DNA from: Hoeflea prorocentri
GTDB lineage: Bacteria; Pseudomonadota; Alphaproteobacteria; Rhizobiales; Rhizobiaceae
NCBI RefSeq assembly: GCF_027944115.1
Contig: NZ_JAPJZI010000001.1
Span: forward strand, 3,224,001-3,288,000
Direction of reading: 5' to 3'
Length of the DNA stretch: 64,000 nucleotides
Positions 35,619-44,455 of this stretch are shown in pieces. A program made the translations under genes and the position numbers. The notes under the pieces were generated by a model. The model had not been told where the DNA came from and did no database searches. It saw only the letters and a program-made list of their open reading frames with translations. Within the stretch, counting starts at the first letter, position 1; each line of letters starts with the position of its first letter.

Positions 35619-36468
35619 CGTAGGCTTTGCCCCTGGCAAGCATGTCCTCGGTTCCGATGACGTCATTCAAGCCCGGGAAATCGAACATGCGATCGGCAAA
35701 GGGCCGATTGCTGCCGTTTTCGCGCAGGCTGCGGTAGTAAGCCTGTGCGGTGTGGGCCACCGCCCTCACGATACCGCCCGGGAAAATCACGATGGAAAAA
35801 CCCTGATCCTGCAGGTCCCTGGCGCTGCTGATCGGCGTTGCCCCGCCTTCGACCATATTGGCCAGAAGCGGCACGCGCCCGACGAAGTGGGTCGTAATGT
35901 CGTTCATCTGATCGCGCGATTGCGGCGCCTCAATAAAGAGCACGTCGGCACCGGCCTCAAGATAGGTTTCGGCGCGCTCGATCGCCGCGTTAAGGCCCTC
36001 GACGGCCACCGCGTCGGTGCGGGCAATAATCAGCGTCTCCTCCGAGTGCCGAGCATCTGCCATTGCCCGGACCTTGCCGGCCATCTCGGCCGCGGAAATG
36101 AGAGACTTGTCCGCCAGATGTCCGCAACGTTTCGGATAGGTCTGGTCTTCAATCTGCAAGGCGGAGGCCCCCGCCCGCTCGTAGAGGCGCATGGTGCGCT
36201 GCGCATTGAGTGCATTGCCGAAGCCCGTATCGGCATCGATGATGACCGGCAGATCGCTGCGGTCCGAGATCAGCGTCATTGTCTCGGCCATCTCTGTGAC
36301 CGAGGTGAGGCCGATATCCGGTCGCCCAAGCCGCGTATAGGCAACCGCCGCGCCGCTGAGATAAAGCGCCTCAAAGCCCGCAGCTTCGGCGAGCGAGGCG
36401 GTCAAGCCGTCATAGACGCCGGGCGCCACAAGAATTTCCTTCGCCGCAATGCGGGCCTTGATGCTCAT
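35608..36468 (-). CDS. Isocitrate lyase/PEP mutase superfamily lyase
   Basis: A 286-residue TIM-barrel lyase. Metal-binding acids are in IDADTGFG (78-84), and KRCGH at 113-117 carries the Cys of the lyase branch (methylisocitrate, dimethylmalate and related lyases) rather than phosphonate mutases. LFIEAP at about 178 and SIVIFPGG near 232 complete the pattern. Expected to cleave a 2-hydroxy-succinate-type acid into a 2-oxo acid and a carboxylate. ATG overlaps the stop of the isochorismatase-fold gene (ATGA). Pairing with a LeuCD-type hydratase suggests hydration then cleavage of a substituted maleate, as in the dimethylmaleate segment of anaerobic nicotinate breakdown (inference). Confidence 0.9.
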   Translation of the reverse strand: MSIKARIAAKEILVAPGVYDGLTASLAEAAGFEALYLSGAAVAYTRLGRPDIGLTSVTEMAETMTLISDRSDLPVIIDADTGFGNALNAQRTMRLYERAGASALQIEDQTYPKRCGHLADKSLISAAEMAGKVRAMADARHSEETLIIARTDAVAVEGLNAAIERAETYLEAGADVLFIEAPQSRDQMNDITTHFVGRVPLLANMVEGGATPISSARDLQDQGFSIVIFPGGIVRAVAHTAQAYYRSLRENGSNRPFADRMFDFPGLNDVIGTEDMLARGKAYDAE

Positions 36469-37085
36469 TTGCCGCCCTCCAGCCACTCAAGCACCTCGGC
36501 GCAGGTCATCTGCCCGGTGACCGTTGCGAGCGACGTGACGGTTGCGCCATGAACTTCGTCTGAAAAGGCCGCACACCCATCCGTCAGCATCACGGTTTCG
36601 ATGTTGCGCAGATGGGCATCCCTCAGGGTCGAGGCGACACCGCCATTGGTGACAATGCCGCCAACGATCAGGGTTTTGATGCCCTTCGCCCGCATGACGT
36701 ATTCCAGCCGCGTCTGGTAGAAGGCGGAATAGGCAATCTTCTCGATGACAAAATCAGCCGGTTGGAGCGCGTCGACCAGCGTGTGGCCAAAACCGCCCGG
36801 CGCAAAATCGCCCTTGCCGAGGAACGGTCGCAGCTCTTTCAGGTGCGGCGCAATCAGCGGCTCCCCACTGGCATCCGGAACCAGCGTAAACTGCGCGGAG
36901 ATATAGGTTCCACCCCTGGCACGAAGCGCCTTGGCGAGCGGTGCGATGCGCTCAGGCAGCGCCAGGATGCTGTCGGCCGTCTGGTTTGCGCGACCATAGG
37001 CGCCTTTCGGATGGAGGAAGTCGTTTTGCAGATCAATCGTCAGAAGAGCGGTGCTCTGCGGACTCCAGCTGTTCAGGTCACTCAT
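36465..37085 (-). CDS. Isochorismatase-fold hydrolase without catalytic cysteine
   Basis: A 206-residue isochorismatase-superfamily protein. Asp18 (IDLQNDF) and Lys116 (EKIAYSAF) of the triad are present, but the nucleophile position in the usual GVxTNxCV motif reads GIVTNGGV: Cys is Gly at residue 149 (codon 36641-36639). Amidase members of the family need that Cys; PhzD-like isochorismatases, which cleave an enol ether, also have Gly there. So this enzyme may not be an amidase. Both ends overlap neighbours by 4 bases (ATGA), firmly inside the operon. Confidence 0.9.
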   Translation of the reverse strand: MSDLNSWSPQSTALLTIDLQNDFLHPKGAYGRANQTADSILALPERIAPLAKALRARGGTYISAQFTLVPDASGEPLIAPHLKELRPFLGKGDFAPGGFGHTLVDALQPADFVIEKIAYSAFYQTRLEYVMRAKGIKTLIVGGIVTNGGVASTLRDAHLRNIETVMLTDGCAAFSDEVHGATVTSLATVTGQMTCAEVLEWLEGGK

Positions 37086-39145
37086 GCGGAGTCCTCCAAG
37101 GTCTCGATTATCGTGTTACCGAAACGATCGACACGGCCACGAAGTCCCGGTTCGATCAGGACGGTCGTATCCGGCTGTTCCAGAATGGCCGGCCCGTCCA
37201 CCACGGTGCCAACCGGCAAGGCGAGCCGGTCGTAAATCGCCGTCTCATGCCAGCTGTCGCCAAAGTGAACGCGGCGCGTCGTTTTAGCCTCAACCGAGCC
37301 GCTTGTATCTGGAGCAAGGGTTTCGAGATCGAATTTCGGCCGGATCCCTGTGACGGCGCTGCGCAGGTTGAGAATTCGGCGGACGCCGTTTTTCAAGAGC
37401 CGTCCGAAGGTCGCCTCATAGGCCCGGTCGAACGCGTTCTCAATCTCTTCCTTGGTGGGCGCGGTCACCACATTGTCGTCGGTCTTCACGTCGATGGGCA
37501 CGGAAACAGTATGGGTCTGACCGATATAGGCCATATCGAGTTCGAAGCTGACCTTGCGGGCTTCGAAATTCGTCCGCGCCGCATCCAGAGACGCCATGCC
37601 CTGATCGGTATGGGATTGCATGAAAGCACCGAGCGCCGCCTCGTCGAGATTTCCGACAAGCGTGTTGATCGTCTGAACAAAATCCTGGCGCATATCGGCA
37701 ATGACGCAGCCCATGGCCGAGGTCACGCCAGGATAGCGCGGTACGATGGCGCGCGCGATGCCGACTTCAGCGAGCATGGCGCCGGCATGAAGCGCCCCGC
37801 CGCCGCCAAAGGGCATGAAGGCAAAGCGTTTCGGATCAAATCCCCGCTCGATGCTGACGAGACGAATCGCGCCGGCCATACGCGAATTGGCAACGCGCAG
37901 GATTGCCTCGGCAGATTGAAGCGTATCGAGATTGAGCGGTTTTCCAACATGCGTGTCGATGGCGCGCGCTGCCGCCTCGACATCCAGCCGCTCCAGCTTG
38001 CCGCCGATCGGGTTGTCCGGATCGATACGGCCGAGGACGACATTCGCATCGGTGACCGTCGGGCGGTCATTGCCCAGCCCGTAGGCGACAGGCCCGGGAT
38101 CGGAGCCGGCGCTTTCCGGCCCGATATTCAAGAGACCGCCCTTGTCGACCCAGGCAATGGAGCCGCCGCCGGCGCCGATAGTCGTGATCTCGATCATCGG
38201 TGCGCGCACCACCATGCCGAAATCGATCGAGGTCTGCGGCGAGAGCATGGACTGACCCTCGGCAATCAGCGAAACATCGAAACTGGTGCCGCCCATATCG
38301 CCGGTGATGACATTGTCGAAACCCGCCGATGAAGCGATATAGCCGGCGGCGATCACGCCTGCCGCAGGCCCCGAAAGCGCGGTGCGGACCGGAAGCCGGC
38401 AGGCCGTATCCACGGCCATGACGCCGCCATTGGACTGCACGATCATGAACTCGCCGTCAAAACCGCCGGATTTCAATGCCGCCTCGAGACGCCCGAGATA
38501 GCCGGAGACTTCAGGCTGGAGGTAAGCGTTGAGCGCCGTTGTCGAGAAGCGCTCGAACTCGCGGATTTCAGGCAGTATCTCAGAAGATGCGGAGACATGC
38601 GGATTGGGCCAGATGTCGCGCACTGCCGCAACGGCCTCAGCTTCGTTTTGCGGATTGGCATAGGCATTGGCAAAGAGGATGGAGACGGCAGCGCATCCCT
38701 GTTCCAGCAAGGTGCCAGCGGCTTTGCGCACCGCGCCAAGGTCCACAGGCGTACGGATCGTTCCATCTGCAAGCGTGCGTTCGGGAACCTCCAGCCGGTC
38801 GCGCCGGTCGACGACCGGTTCAAAATCGCCACGCAGGCCCCAGGTGCGCGGCCGGTCGCGGCGGCGCATTTCGAGGACATCGCGCAGGCCTTCAGTGCAA
38901 ATCACTCCGATTTTCGCACCCTTGCGTTCCAACAGGGCATTGGTGCCGGCCGTTGTGCCGTGAACGACAACGGAAATCCCGGAAAGATCGGTCACCTCCT
39001 GCCCGATCCCGTCAAGGAACCCGCCCGACTGGTCGGGCCGCGTCGTCGGAACCTTGGCAACTGCGGCGGTGCCCTCTTCTTCGTTGAGTATAAAGACATC
39101 GGTGAATGTGCCGCCGACATCGACGCCGATCATGCGTCCGCTCAT
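37082..39145 (-). CDS. hyuA: Hydantoinase/oxoprolinase subunit A
   Basis: A 687-residue ATP-binding subunit. The ASKHA-type nucleotide fold shows GVDVGGTFTDVF at 6-17, HGTTAGTNALLERKG near 65, SGPAAGVIAAG and TGDMGGTSFDVSLI near 290. The C-terminal region is the usual HyuA tail. With HyuB it couples ATP hydrolysis to opening of cyclic amides or imides (5-oxoproline, N-methylhydantoin, caprolactam) or to ketone carboxylation. Overlaps HyuB and the isochorismatase gene by 4 bases each. Separate A and B subunits, as is usual in bacteria. Confidence 0.93.
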   Translation of the reverse strand: MSGRMIGVDVGGTFTDVFILNEEEGTAAVAKVPTTRPDQSGGFLDGIGQEVTDLSGISVVVHGTTAGTNALLERKGAKIGVICTEGLRDVLEMRRRDRPRTWGLRGDFEPVVDRRDRLEVPERTLADGTIRTPVDLGAVRKAAGTLLEQGCAAVSILFANAYANPQNEAEAVAAVRDIWPNPHVSASSEILPEIREFERFSTTALNAYLQPEVSGYLGRLEAALKSGGFDGEFMIVQSNGGVMAVDTACRLPVRTALSGPAAGVIAAGYIASSAGFDNVITGDMGGTSFDVSLIAEGQSMLSPQTSIDFGMVVRAPMIEITTIGAGGGSIAWVDKGGLLNIGPESAGSDPGPVAYGLGNDRPTVTDANVVLGRIDPDNPIGGKLERLDVEAAARAIDTHVGKPLNLDTLQSAEAILRVANSRMAGAIRLVSIERGFDPKRFAFMPFGGGGALHAGAMLAEVGIARAIVPRYPGVTSAMGCVIADMRQDFVQTINTLVGNLDEAALGAFMQSHTDQGMASLDAARTNFEARKVSFELDMAYIGQTHTVSVPIDVKTDDNVVTAPTKEEIENAFDRAYEATFGRLLKNGVRRILNLRSAVTGIRPKFDLETLAPDTSGSVEAKTTRRVHFGDSWHETAIYDRLALPVGTVVDGPAILEQPDTTVLIEPGLRGRVDRFGNTIIETLEDSA

Positions 39146-40836
39146 ACCCGGACCTCCCGCCATGCGGGGCCGTAAAGCCTGTCTGCCCGGTCCGGACTGA
39201 CAAGGCCGCGGGCGACATCAAGGGCGATATCGGCAGCCTGCCGATCCTCGGCTTTGCCATAACCGCCACCGCCGGGTGTCTCGAGCCGCACGGCCTGTCC
39301 CTGTCTCAGGCGAATGCCGCGTATCTTGGAGGCAAGTCGCGGTTGCCGCCATCCATCGTCCTGCTCGTAGGAAAATATATTCAATGCCGCATCCTGGCCT
39401 TCGGCGATGCCCTTGGGCGCAAAACGCCCGCGTTCACCGAACAAAAACGCCTCCGCGCCGTTTTCCTCCAGCACCTCGATTTCGTAGACAGCGCCCATGC
39501 CGCCGCGATGGGCACCCGCCCCCGCGCTATCTGAGCGCAACGCCCATTGGCGGAACATCACAGGATAGGCTGCTTCGAGAATCTCCATCGGCGGGATCGT
39601 TGCCGTCGAGATCGGTGCGTTGCCATGATTAAGGCCATCCGTCTCGGGCGAGCCGCCATGCCCGCCGCCATAGAAACTGAACATGACCCAGGGCTGGCCG
39701 TTGCTGCGCTTGCCGGCAATCGACAGCGCATTGATGGTGCCATAGGCATTGGCGACGACCCGCTCCGGAGCAGCCTTTGCGAAGGCGCTAAAGACCACGT
39801 CGATCATACGCAGGATGGTTTCGGTGTACCCACCGGTCGGCGCCGGGAATTCGGCGGAAAGGAGCGAACCTTCCGGCACCTTGACCTCAATTGGCCGCAT
39901 CACGCCGGCATTGGCGGGCAGCGCAGGAAAGACGTGTTTGATTGCCACATAGGCCGTTGCGACAGTCGTCGGCAGAGCAATATTGACCGGACCGGCACAT
40001 TGCGGAGCCGAACCTTCAAAATCCAGGATCATCCGGTCGTCACGGATTTCCAACGCGACGCGGATTGCCAGCGGCGTATCGGTGATGCCGTCATTATCGA
40101 GAAAATCCTCGGCCTCCCAGCGGCCGTCGGGCAATCCCTCAAGTTCCGAGCGCATCAGCGCTTCGGCCCGGTGGCCCAGCGCGTCAAGGGCGGCGTCCAC
40201 CGTGTCAGCCCCGTATTCATCCAGCAATTCGTCCATGCGCCTGATGCCAAGATCGAGCGCGCCCATCTGGCCGTTCAGATCCCCCATCGCCGATTGCGGC
40301 AGGCGCGTATTGCGCAGGAGAATGTCGATAATGTCCTGATTGACCACGCCGGCGCGGGCCAGCTTGACCGGCGGCAGGACAAAAGCTTCCTGGAAAACTT
40401 CGGTGGCGGCCGGATTGTAATTGCCGGGCACCGCGCCGCCGACGTCGTGCCAATGACCGACGGAGGCGAGATAACAGAACAGCTTGCCGTCGCGGAAATA
40501 GGGACGCACCAACCGCATGTCGCTGAGATGCGTGCCGCCGATATGTGCGTCGTTGAAGATGTAGATGTCGCCGTCCTGAAGATCCCCGTCAGCAGCCGCT
40601 TTCTCAATCACCGCTTTGACGGCAAAGGACATCACGCCGACAAAAATCGGCAGCCCGGACTTGCCCTGAACAAGCGTGTCGCCGCTTTGTGCGTGATAGA
40701 GCCCGTGGCTCGCGTCATGAGCCTCGGCGATAATCGGGTTGAAGGCGGCGCGAAAGAGGGTCGCATCCATCTCATCGGCGATCTGCTCCATGCGCCCGGC
40801 AAGAACCGAAAGGGTGATAGGATCGATATCAGTCAT
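39142..40836 (-). CDS. hyuB: Hydantoinase/oxoprolinase subunit B
   Basis: A 564-residue HyuB subunit. DPITLSVLAGRMEQIADEMDATLFRAAFNPIIAE at the N-terminus, FVGVMSFAVKAVIE, and the metal-binding-type segment NDAHIGGTHLSDM near residue 100 are diagnostic; ETPGGGGYG close to the end is also typical. It provides the ring-opening active site with HyuA. ATG 40836 overlaps the stop of the tautomerase-SnoaL gene by 4 bases, so a long frame upstream to 40953 was rejected. The identity of the cyclic substrate is the key unknown of this cluster. Confidence 0.93.
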   Translation of the reverse strand: MTDIDPITLSVLAGRMEQIADEMDATLFRAAFNPIIAEAHDASHGLYHAQSGDTLVQGKSGLPIFVGVMSFAVKAVIEKAAADGDLQDGDIYIFNDAHIGGTHLSDMRLVRPYFRDGKLFCYLASVGHWHDVGGAVPGNYNPAATEVFQEAFVLPPVKLARAGVVNQDIIDILLRNTRLPQSAMGDLNGQMGALDLGIRRMDELLDEYGADTVDAALDALGHRAEALMRSELEGLPDGRWEAEDFLDNDGITDTPLAIRVALEIRDDRMILDFEGSAPQCAGPVNIALPTTVATAYVAIKHVFPALPANAGVMRPIEVKVPEGSLLSAEFPAPTGGYTETILRMIDVVFSAFAKAAPERVVANAYGTINALSIAGKRSNGQPWVMFSFYGGGHGGSPETDGLNHGNAPISTATIPPMEILEAAYPVMFRQWALRSDSAGAGAHRGGMGAVYEIEVLEENGAEAFLFGERGRFAPKGIAEGQDAALNIFSYEQDDGWRQPRLASKIRGIRLRQGQAVRLETPGGGGYGKAEDRQAADIALDVARGLVSPDRADRLYGPAWREVRV

Positions 40837-41399
40837 GCTTGCGCCTTTGTTTCCGCAATGTCGTTCCAGACGTCCTGCCGGACTATCCTGCCGTCGGTGA
40901 TCTCGAACCGGTCCACAAACCGGATGCCGGAAAATGCCGTTCCGTCCGGCCATTCACCCGAAAGCGTTCCCCGGCAATAGACGACGGATGCATCGCCTTC
41001 GGTCTGCGCGGCGTCGAAACCTTCATAGGTCTTTTTGACAAAACGGTAACGGGGCGCTGCCCATTCCAGCAACTCTTCCAGCTTCGTCATTCCGCCCGTT
41101 CCGGGAAAATACATGGTGAAACCATCTCCCAACAGCGCCTTCGCTGCTTCGATCTGGCGGCGCTCCATTGCCTCAAGATAGGTGCGGACAAGTTCGCACG
41201 GGTCCGGCAGCGCGGGCGCCGGCTTTCTTCGGCTGCGACCGCGATAGTAGTCGTCCTCCTGCATCTCATGGATCATGACAGTGATCGCTTCCGGCGCTGC
41301 GGGCACGACCATGCGTACGGCATCGGTCAGCGCTTCTCCCAGGCGGCGTTTTTCATCCGGCCCGTATCCTTCCAGAACATGCAATTCGACAATCGGCAA
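40833..41399 (-). CDS. Tautomerase (4-OT-like) fused to SnoaL-like domain
   Basis: A 188-residue two-domain protein. If translation starts at the TTG at 41399, it begins M-PIVELHVLEGYGPDEKRRL, so Met removal exposes the catalytic Pro1 of the 4-oxalocrotonate tautomerase family; a GGAGG site five bases upstream supports this start over the ATG at 41444, which would bury the proline. Residues about 2-60 are the tautomerase domain and about 66-185 an NTF2/SnoaL-like domain (LVRTYLEAMERRQIEAAKALL, GIRFVDRFEITDGRIV). First gene of the leftward operon. Probably isomerises an enol or unsaturated acid; the fusion is uncommon. Confidence 0.85.
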   Translation of the reverse strand: MPIVELHVLEGYGPDEKRRLGEALTDAVRMVVPAAPEAITVMIHEMQEDDYYRGRSRRKPAPALPDPCELVRTYLEAMERRQIEAAKALLGDGFTMYFPGTGGMTKLEELLEWAAPRYRFVKKTYEGFDAAQTEGDASVVYCRGTLSGEWPDGTAFSGIRFVDRFEITDGRIVRQDVWNDIAETKAQA

Positions 41400-41420
41400 G
41401 CGATCCTCCCATACCCAACC

Positions 41421-41438
41421 TGTATTATAGATAATACA
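41421..41438. promoter_or_regulatory. Palindromic operator over the leftward operon promoter
   Basis: TGTATTATAGATAATACA is a perfect 8+2+8 inverted repeat. On the minus strand its half contains TATAAT (41429-41424), an exact -10 hexamer lying 25 bases before the TTG start, so a bound repressor would block the promoter. AATACATT recurs at 41433-41440 and 41479-41486, nearer the gntR side. The adjacent HutC-type GntR is the obvious ligand-controlled binder (inference). Confidence 0.7.
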
Positions 41439-41546
41439 TTTCATGTACGCTTGTTAATACCAAATTTTTGCGCAAGAAAATACATTAGCTTGATTTTCTG
41501 AAAAGCCCGGTTACCATAAGATCAAGACGGTAAGGGATGCAAACAC

Positions 41547-42350
41547 ATGGACAGACGCGGAACAACCATGCTTCCTGAGGGCGCCAAAGCGCGCCGCGTC
41601 TACCTGTCGCTACGCGATCAGATTGCCGACGGGCAGCTTGGCGTCGGCGAAAGCCTGCCGGGCGAGCAACGCCTTGCAGAAAGTTTTGGCGTCTCTCGCG
41701 TCACCATCCGCCGCGCGCTCGATGTCCTGGCCGATTCCGGGCTGATCGTCCGCCGCGCCGGCAGCGGCTCGACCGTCAGCAAGGCCGATACGCACGACAA
41801 ACCGGTGGCGATGGATTTCACGACGCTGATGCCGCAGCTCGTCGAGATGGGCCACAGCACAACCGCACGGCTCCTGTCATTCTCCTATGGCCCCGCACCG
41901 GAAATCGTTGCCAAGGCAATGGATATCGGCAAGCACGACAAGGTGCAGATCGCAACGCGCATACGCATCGCCGACGATGTGCCGTTCTCGCATCTGACCA
42001 CCTATGTTCCGGCATCGATTGCGCAAAACTATTCCGAAGACGATCTGGCGACCACGCCATTGTTCAAGTTGCTTGAACGCAGCGGCGTGCAGATCAAGGA
42101 GGCCCATCAGTCGGTATCGGCGACGCTGGCAGGCCCGGATGTTGCCGAGGCGCTTGGTGTCGCGGTCGGTTCGGCCCTTTTATCCCTGAAGCGCGTGGTG
42201 CGCGACGTGGACGGCAATGGTGTGGAATACCTCTCCGCGCTCTACCGCCCGGATATGTTCCGGCTGGAAATGCCACTGACGCGGGTCGGCAGCGGCAGCG
42301 CCCGTCATTGGGAACCGGCTATCGGGCAAAATGAAGGCGGCGGCACATGA
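41547..42350 (+). CDS. GntR family regulator, HutC subfamily
   Basis: A 267-residue repressor: GntR winged helix at residues 15-80 (VYLSLRDQIADGQLGVGESLPGEQRLAESFGVSRVTIRRAL) and a UTRA ligand-binding domain at about 95-245, which usually binds a pathway metabolite. First gene of the rightward operon; its stop overlaps the LeuC-type gene start (ATGA). The palindrome 41421-41438 is 109 bases upstream. Expected to repress both divergent operons and to be released by the substrate or an intermediate. Confidence 0.92.
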   Translation: MDRRGTTMLPEGAKARRVYLSLRDQIADGQLGVGESLPGEQRLAESFGVSRVTIRRALDVLADSGLIVRRAGSGSTVSKADTHDKPVAMDFTTLMPQLVEMGHSTTARLLSFSYGPAPEIVAKAMDIGKHDKVQIATRIRIADDVPFSHLTTYVPASIAQNYSEDDLATTPLFKLLERSGVQIKEAHQSVSATLAGPDVAEALGVAVGSALLSLKRVVRDVDGNGVEYLSALYRPDMFRLEMPLTRVGSGSARHWEPAIGQNEGGGT

Positions 42351-43753
42351 ACGCGCCGGCGACCCTTCTCGACAAAATCTGGTCCGCACATGAGATCGTG
42401 CGCCGGCCCGACGGCACATCATTGCTTTGGGTCGATCGCCATCTGGTGCATGAAGGGTCTCATCACGCCTTTGCCAAGCTTGCCGAACGCGAAGAAAAGG
42501 TCGCAGAACCCTCCCTGACGTTCTGCGTAGTCGATCACTACGCACCGACACGCGGGCGGAACGGCCCTATGACGCCGCAAATCGCCACTATGATCGAGAC
42601 GCTTCGGGAGAATGCCGCCGCACACGGCCTGACACTCTTTGATCTCGATGATCCGCGCCAGGGCATTGTCCATGTCATCGGCCCTGAACAGGGTCTGACG
42701 CTTCCCGGCCTTCTAATCAATTGCGGCGACAGCCACACCTCGACCCACGGCGCTTTCGGGGCGCTCGCTTTCGGAATCGGCGCCACAGAGGTGGCTCATG
42801 TGCTTTCGACCCAGACGATCTGGCAGAAGAAGCCGGCGGCCATGCGGATCACAGTCGACGGCCCGCTTGGCCCCGGCGTAACGGCCAAGGATATCGCTCT
42901 CAACTGGATTGCCCGGCTGGGCACGGGCGGCGCACAGGGCCACGCGGTGGAGTATGCCGGCAGCACGATTGCCGATCTGAGCATGGAAGGGCGCATGACA
43001 CTCTGCAATCTTTCCATTGAGGGCGGTGCACGCTTCGGAATGGTCGCACCGGACGAAACGACGATCACCTACCTTAAAGGCCGGCCCTTCACACCGAAGG
43101 ACGACGCATGGACAGAGGCCGTGGACGTCTGGCAGCATCTTGTCTCGGACGATGACGCCGCGTTTGACCGCGAGGTTTTTTTCAAGGCCCATGAGATCGC
43201 ACCAACGGTTACTTGGGGCACCAGCCCCGAGCAGGCGGTGCCGATCGATTCAGCAATCCCCGATCCGTCGCAATTGGCGGACACAAAGGCCGATGCCGCG
43301 CGCGGCGCCCTTGACTATATGGGGTTGACCGCTGGCCAGCCGATCGCCGGAACGCCCATTGATGAGGTTTTCATCGGGTCCTGCACGAACGGGCGGATTG
43401 AGGACCTTCGCGCGGCAGGCGCGGTTCTAGCCGGCCGAAAGGCGAAGGTGCCGGGACTTGTCTCGCCCGGTTCGGCCATGATCAAGGCGCAGGCGGAAGA
43501 AGAAGGCCTCGACCGGATCTTTTCCGAGGCCGGCCTTGAATGGGCTTCGGCAGGCTGCTCGATGTGCGTTGCCATGAACGGCGATCATGTCGCCCCCGGC
43601 AAACGCTGCGCATCTTCAACCAACCGCAATTTTCGCGGCCGGCAGGGACGCGGCGCGCGCACCCATTTGATGTCGCCGGCGATGGTTGCCGCGGCAGCCG
43701 TCACCGGCGCCATCGCCGATGTGCGCCCTCTTCTGATGGGGAGGGCCGCATAA
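42347..43753 (+). CDS. leuC: Aconitase-family hydratase large subunit, LeuC-like
   Basis: A 468-residue hydro-lyase large subunit closely following the LeuC pattern. The [4Fe-4S] cysteines are in GSCTNGR (near 347) and GCSMCVAMNGD (near 406 and 409); CGDSHTSTHGAFGALAFGIG near 125 binds substrate. Full-length and apparently intact. Although it would be annotated as 3-isopropylmalate dehydratase, its place between a GntR regulator and a TRAP transporter, opposite a lyase, argues for hydration of a substituted maleate in catabolism rather than leucine synthesis (inference). Overlaps gntR by 4 bases and the small subunit by one (TAATG). Confidence 0.9.
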   Translation: MNAPATLLDKIWSAHEIVRRPDGTSLLWVDRHLVHEGSHHAFAKLAEREEKVAEPSLTFCVVDHYAPTRGRNGPMTPQIATMIETLRENAAAHGLTLFDLDDPRQGIVHVIGPEQGLTLPGLLINCGDSHTSTHGAFGALAFGIGATEVAHVLSTQTIWQKKPAAMRITVDGPLGPGVTAKDIALNWIARLGTGGAQGHAVEYAGSTIADLSMEGRMTLCNLSIEGGARFGMVAPDETTITYLKGRPFTPKDDAWTEAVDVWQHLVSDDDAAFDREVFFKAHEIAPTVTWGTSPEQAVPIDSAIPDPSQLADTKADAARGALDYMGLTAGQPIAGTPIDEVFIGSCTNGRIEDLRAAGAVLAGRKAKVPGLVSPGSAMIKAQAEEEGLDRIFSEAGLEWASAGCSMCVAMNGDHVAPGKRCASSTNRNFRGRQGRGARTHLMSPAMVAAAAVTGAIADVRPLLMGRAA

Positions 43754-44364
43754 TGGCAGGCTGGAACACGCATCAAGGCCGAGCCGTCCTATTGCCCATC
43801 GACCATATCGACACCGATCAGCTCATTCCCGCGCGCTTCATGTCGGTTCCACGCAGGGAAGGCTATGGCGACTATCTGCTTCATGATCTTCGCCGTGACC
43901 ATGAAGGCGAGCTGCACCCGGACTTTCCGCTTAACCGCGTCAGCGATGCGAGCGTGCTGGTATCCGGGCATCATTTCGGCAGCGGCTCCTCGCGCGAAGC
44001 AGCCGTCTATGCTCTGGTCGACGCCGGTATCCGGGTCGTGATCGCGCCGAGCTTCGGGGACATTTTTGCCAGCAATGCCGTCAACAACGGATTGCTGCCG
44101 GCACGGATCCGGGCCGAGGATGCGGCCTTACTCGCCGAGCTGCTTGCCGACAACTCGGGCCTTGCGCATATCGATCTCGAAGCACTGCAGATCGGCGTCA
44201 ACGGGACCCACCTGCCCTTCGTTCTGGACGATGGCTGGCGCACAAAACTGATCAATGGCTGGGACGATATCGACCTGACACGCCAACACGAAACGAACAT
44301 AAGCGAATTCAGGAAATCAAGAATGCAATCCGCACCCTGGGCGCAGCCCGCAGGAGCGGATTGA
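43753..44364 (+). CDS. leuD: Aconitase-family hydratase small subunit, LeuD-like
   Basis: A 203-residue swivel-domain subunit. HIDTDQLIPARFM near residue 18, GHHFGSGSSREAAVYAL near 75 and NAVNNGLLPARI near 115 are the LeuD landmarks. It joins the LeuC-like protein to form the active hydratase. Its loop after the first motif, SVPRREGYGDYLLHD, differs from the short loop of isopropylmalate isomerases that I know, which could shift specificity (inference). The ATG shares one base with the leuC stop. Confidence 0.9.
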   Translation: MAGWNTHQGRAVLLPIDHIDTDQLIPARFMSVPRREGYGDYLLHDLRRDHEGELHPDFPLNRVSDASVLVSGHHFGSGSSREAAVYALVDAGIRVVIAPSFGDIFASNAVNNGLLPARIRAEDAALLAELLADNSGLAHIDLEALQIGVNGTHLPFVLDDGWRTKLINGWDDIDLTRQHETNISEFRKSRMQSAPWAQPAGAD

Positions 44365-44455
44365 GAGGCAATGACGGATGCAACACACCATCCGGACCTT
44401 GCCGGTAGACCAATGGGACAACGCTCATTGCTGTCCCGAACCACGGAGGAATGAA

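Noticed and set aside
39547-40980. 477-codon rightward open frame over hyuB
   Set aside because: Antisense shadow; hyuB carries the diagnostic motifs.
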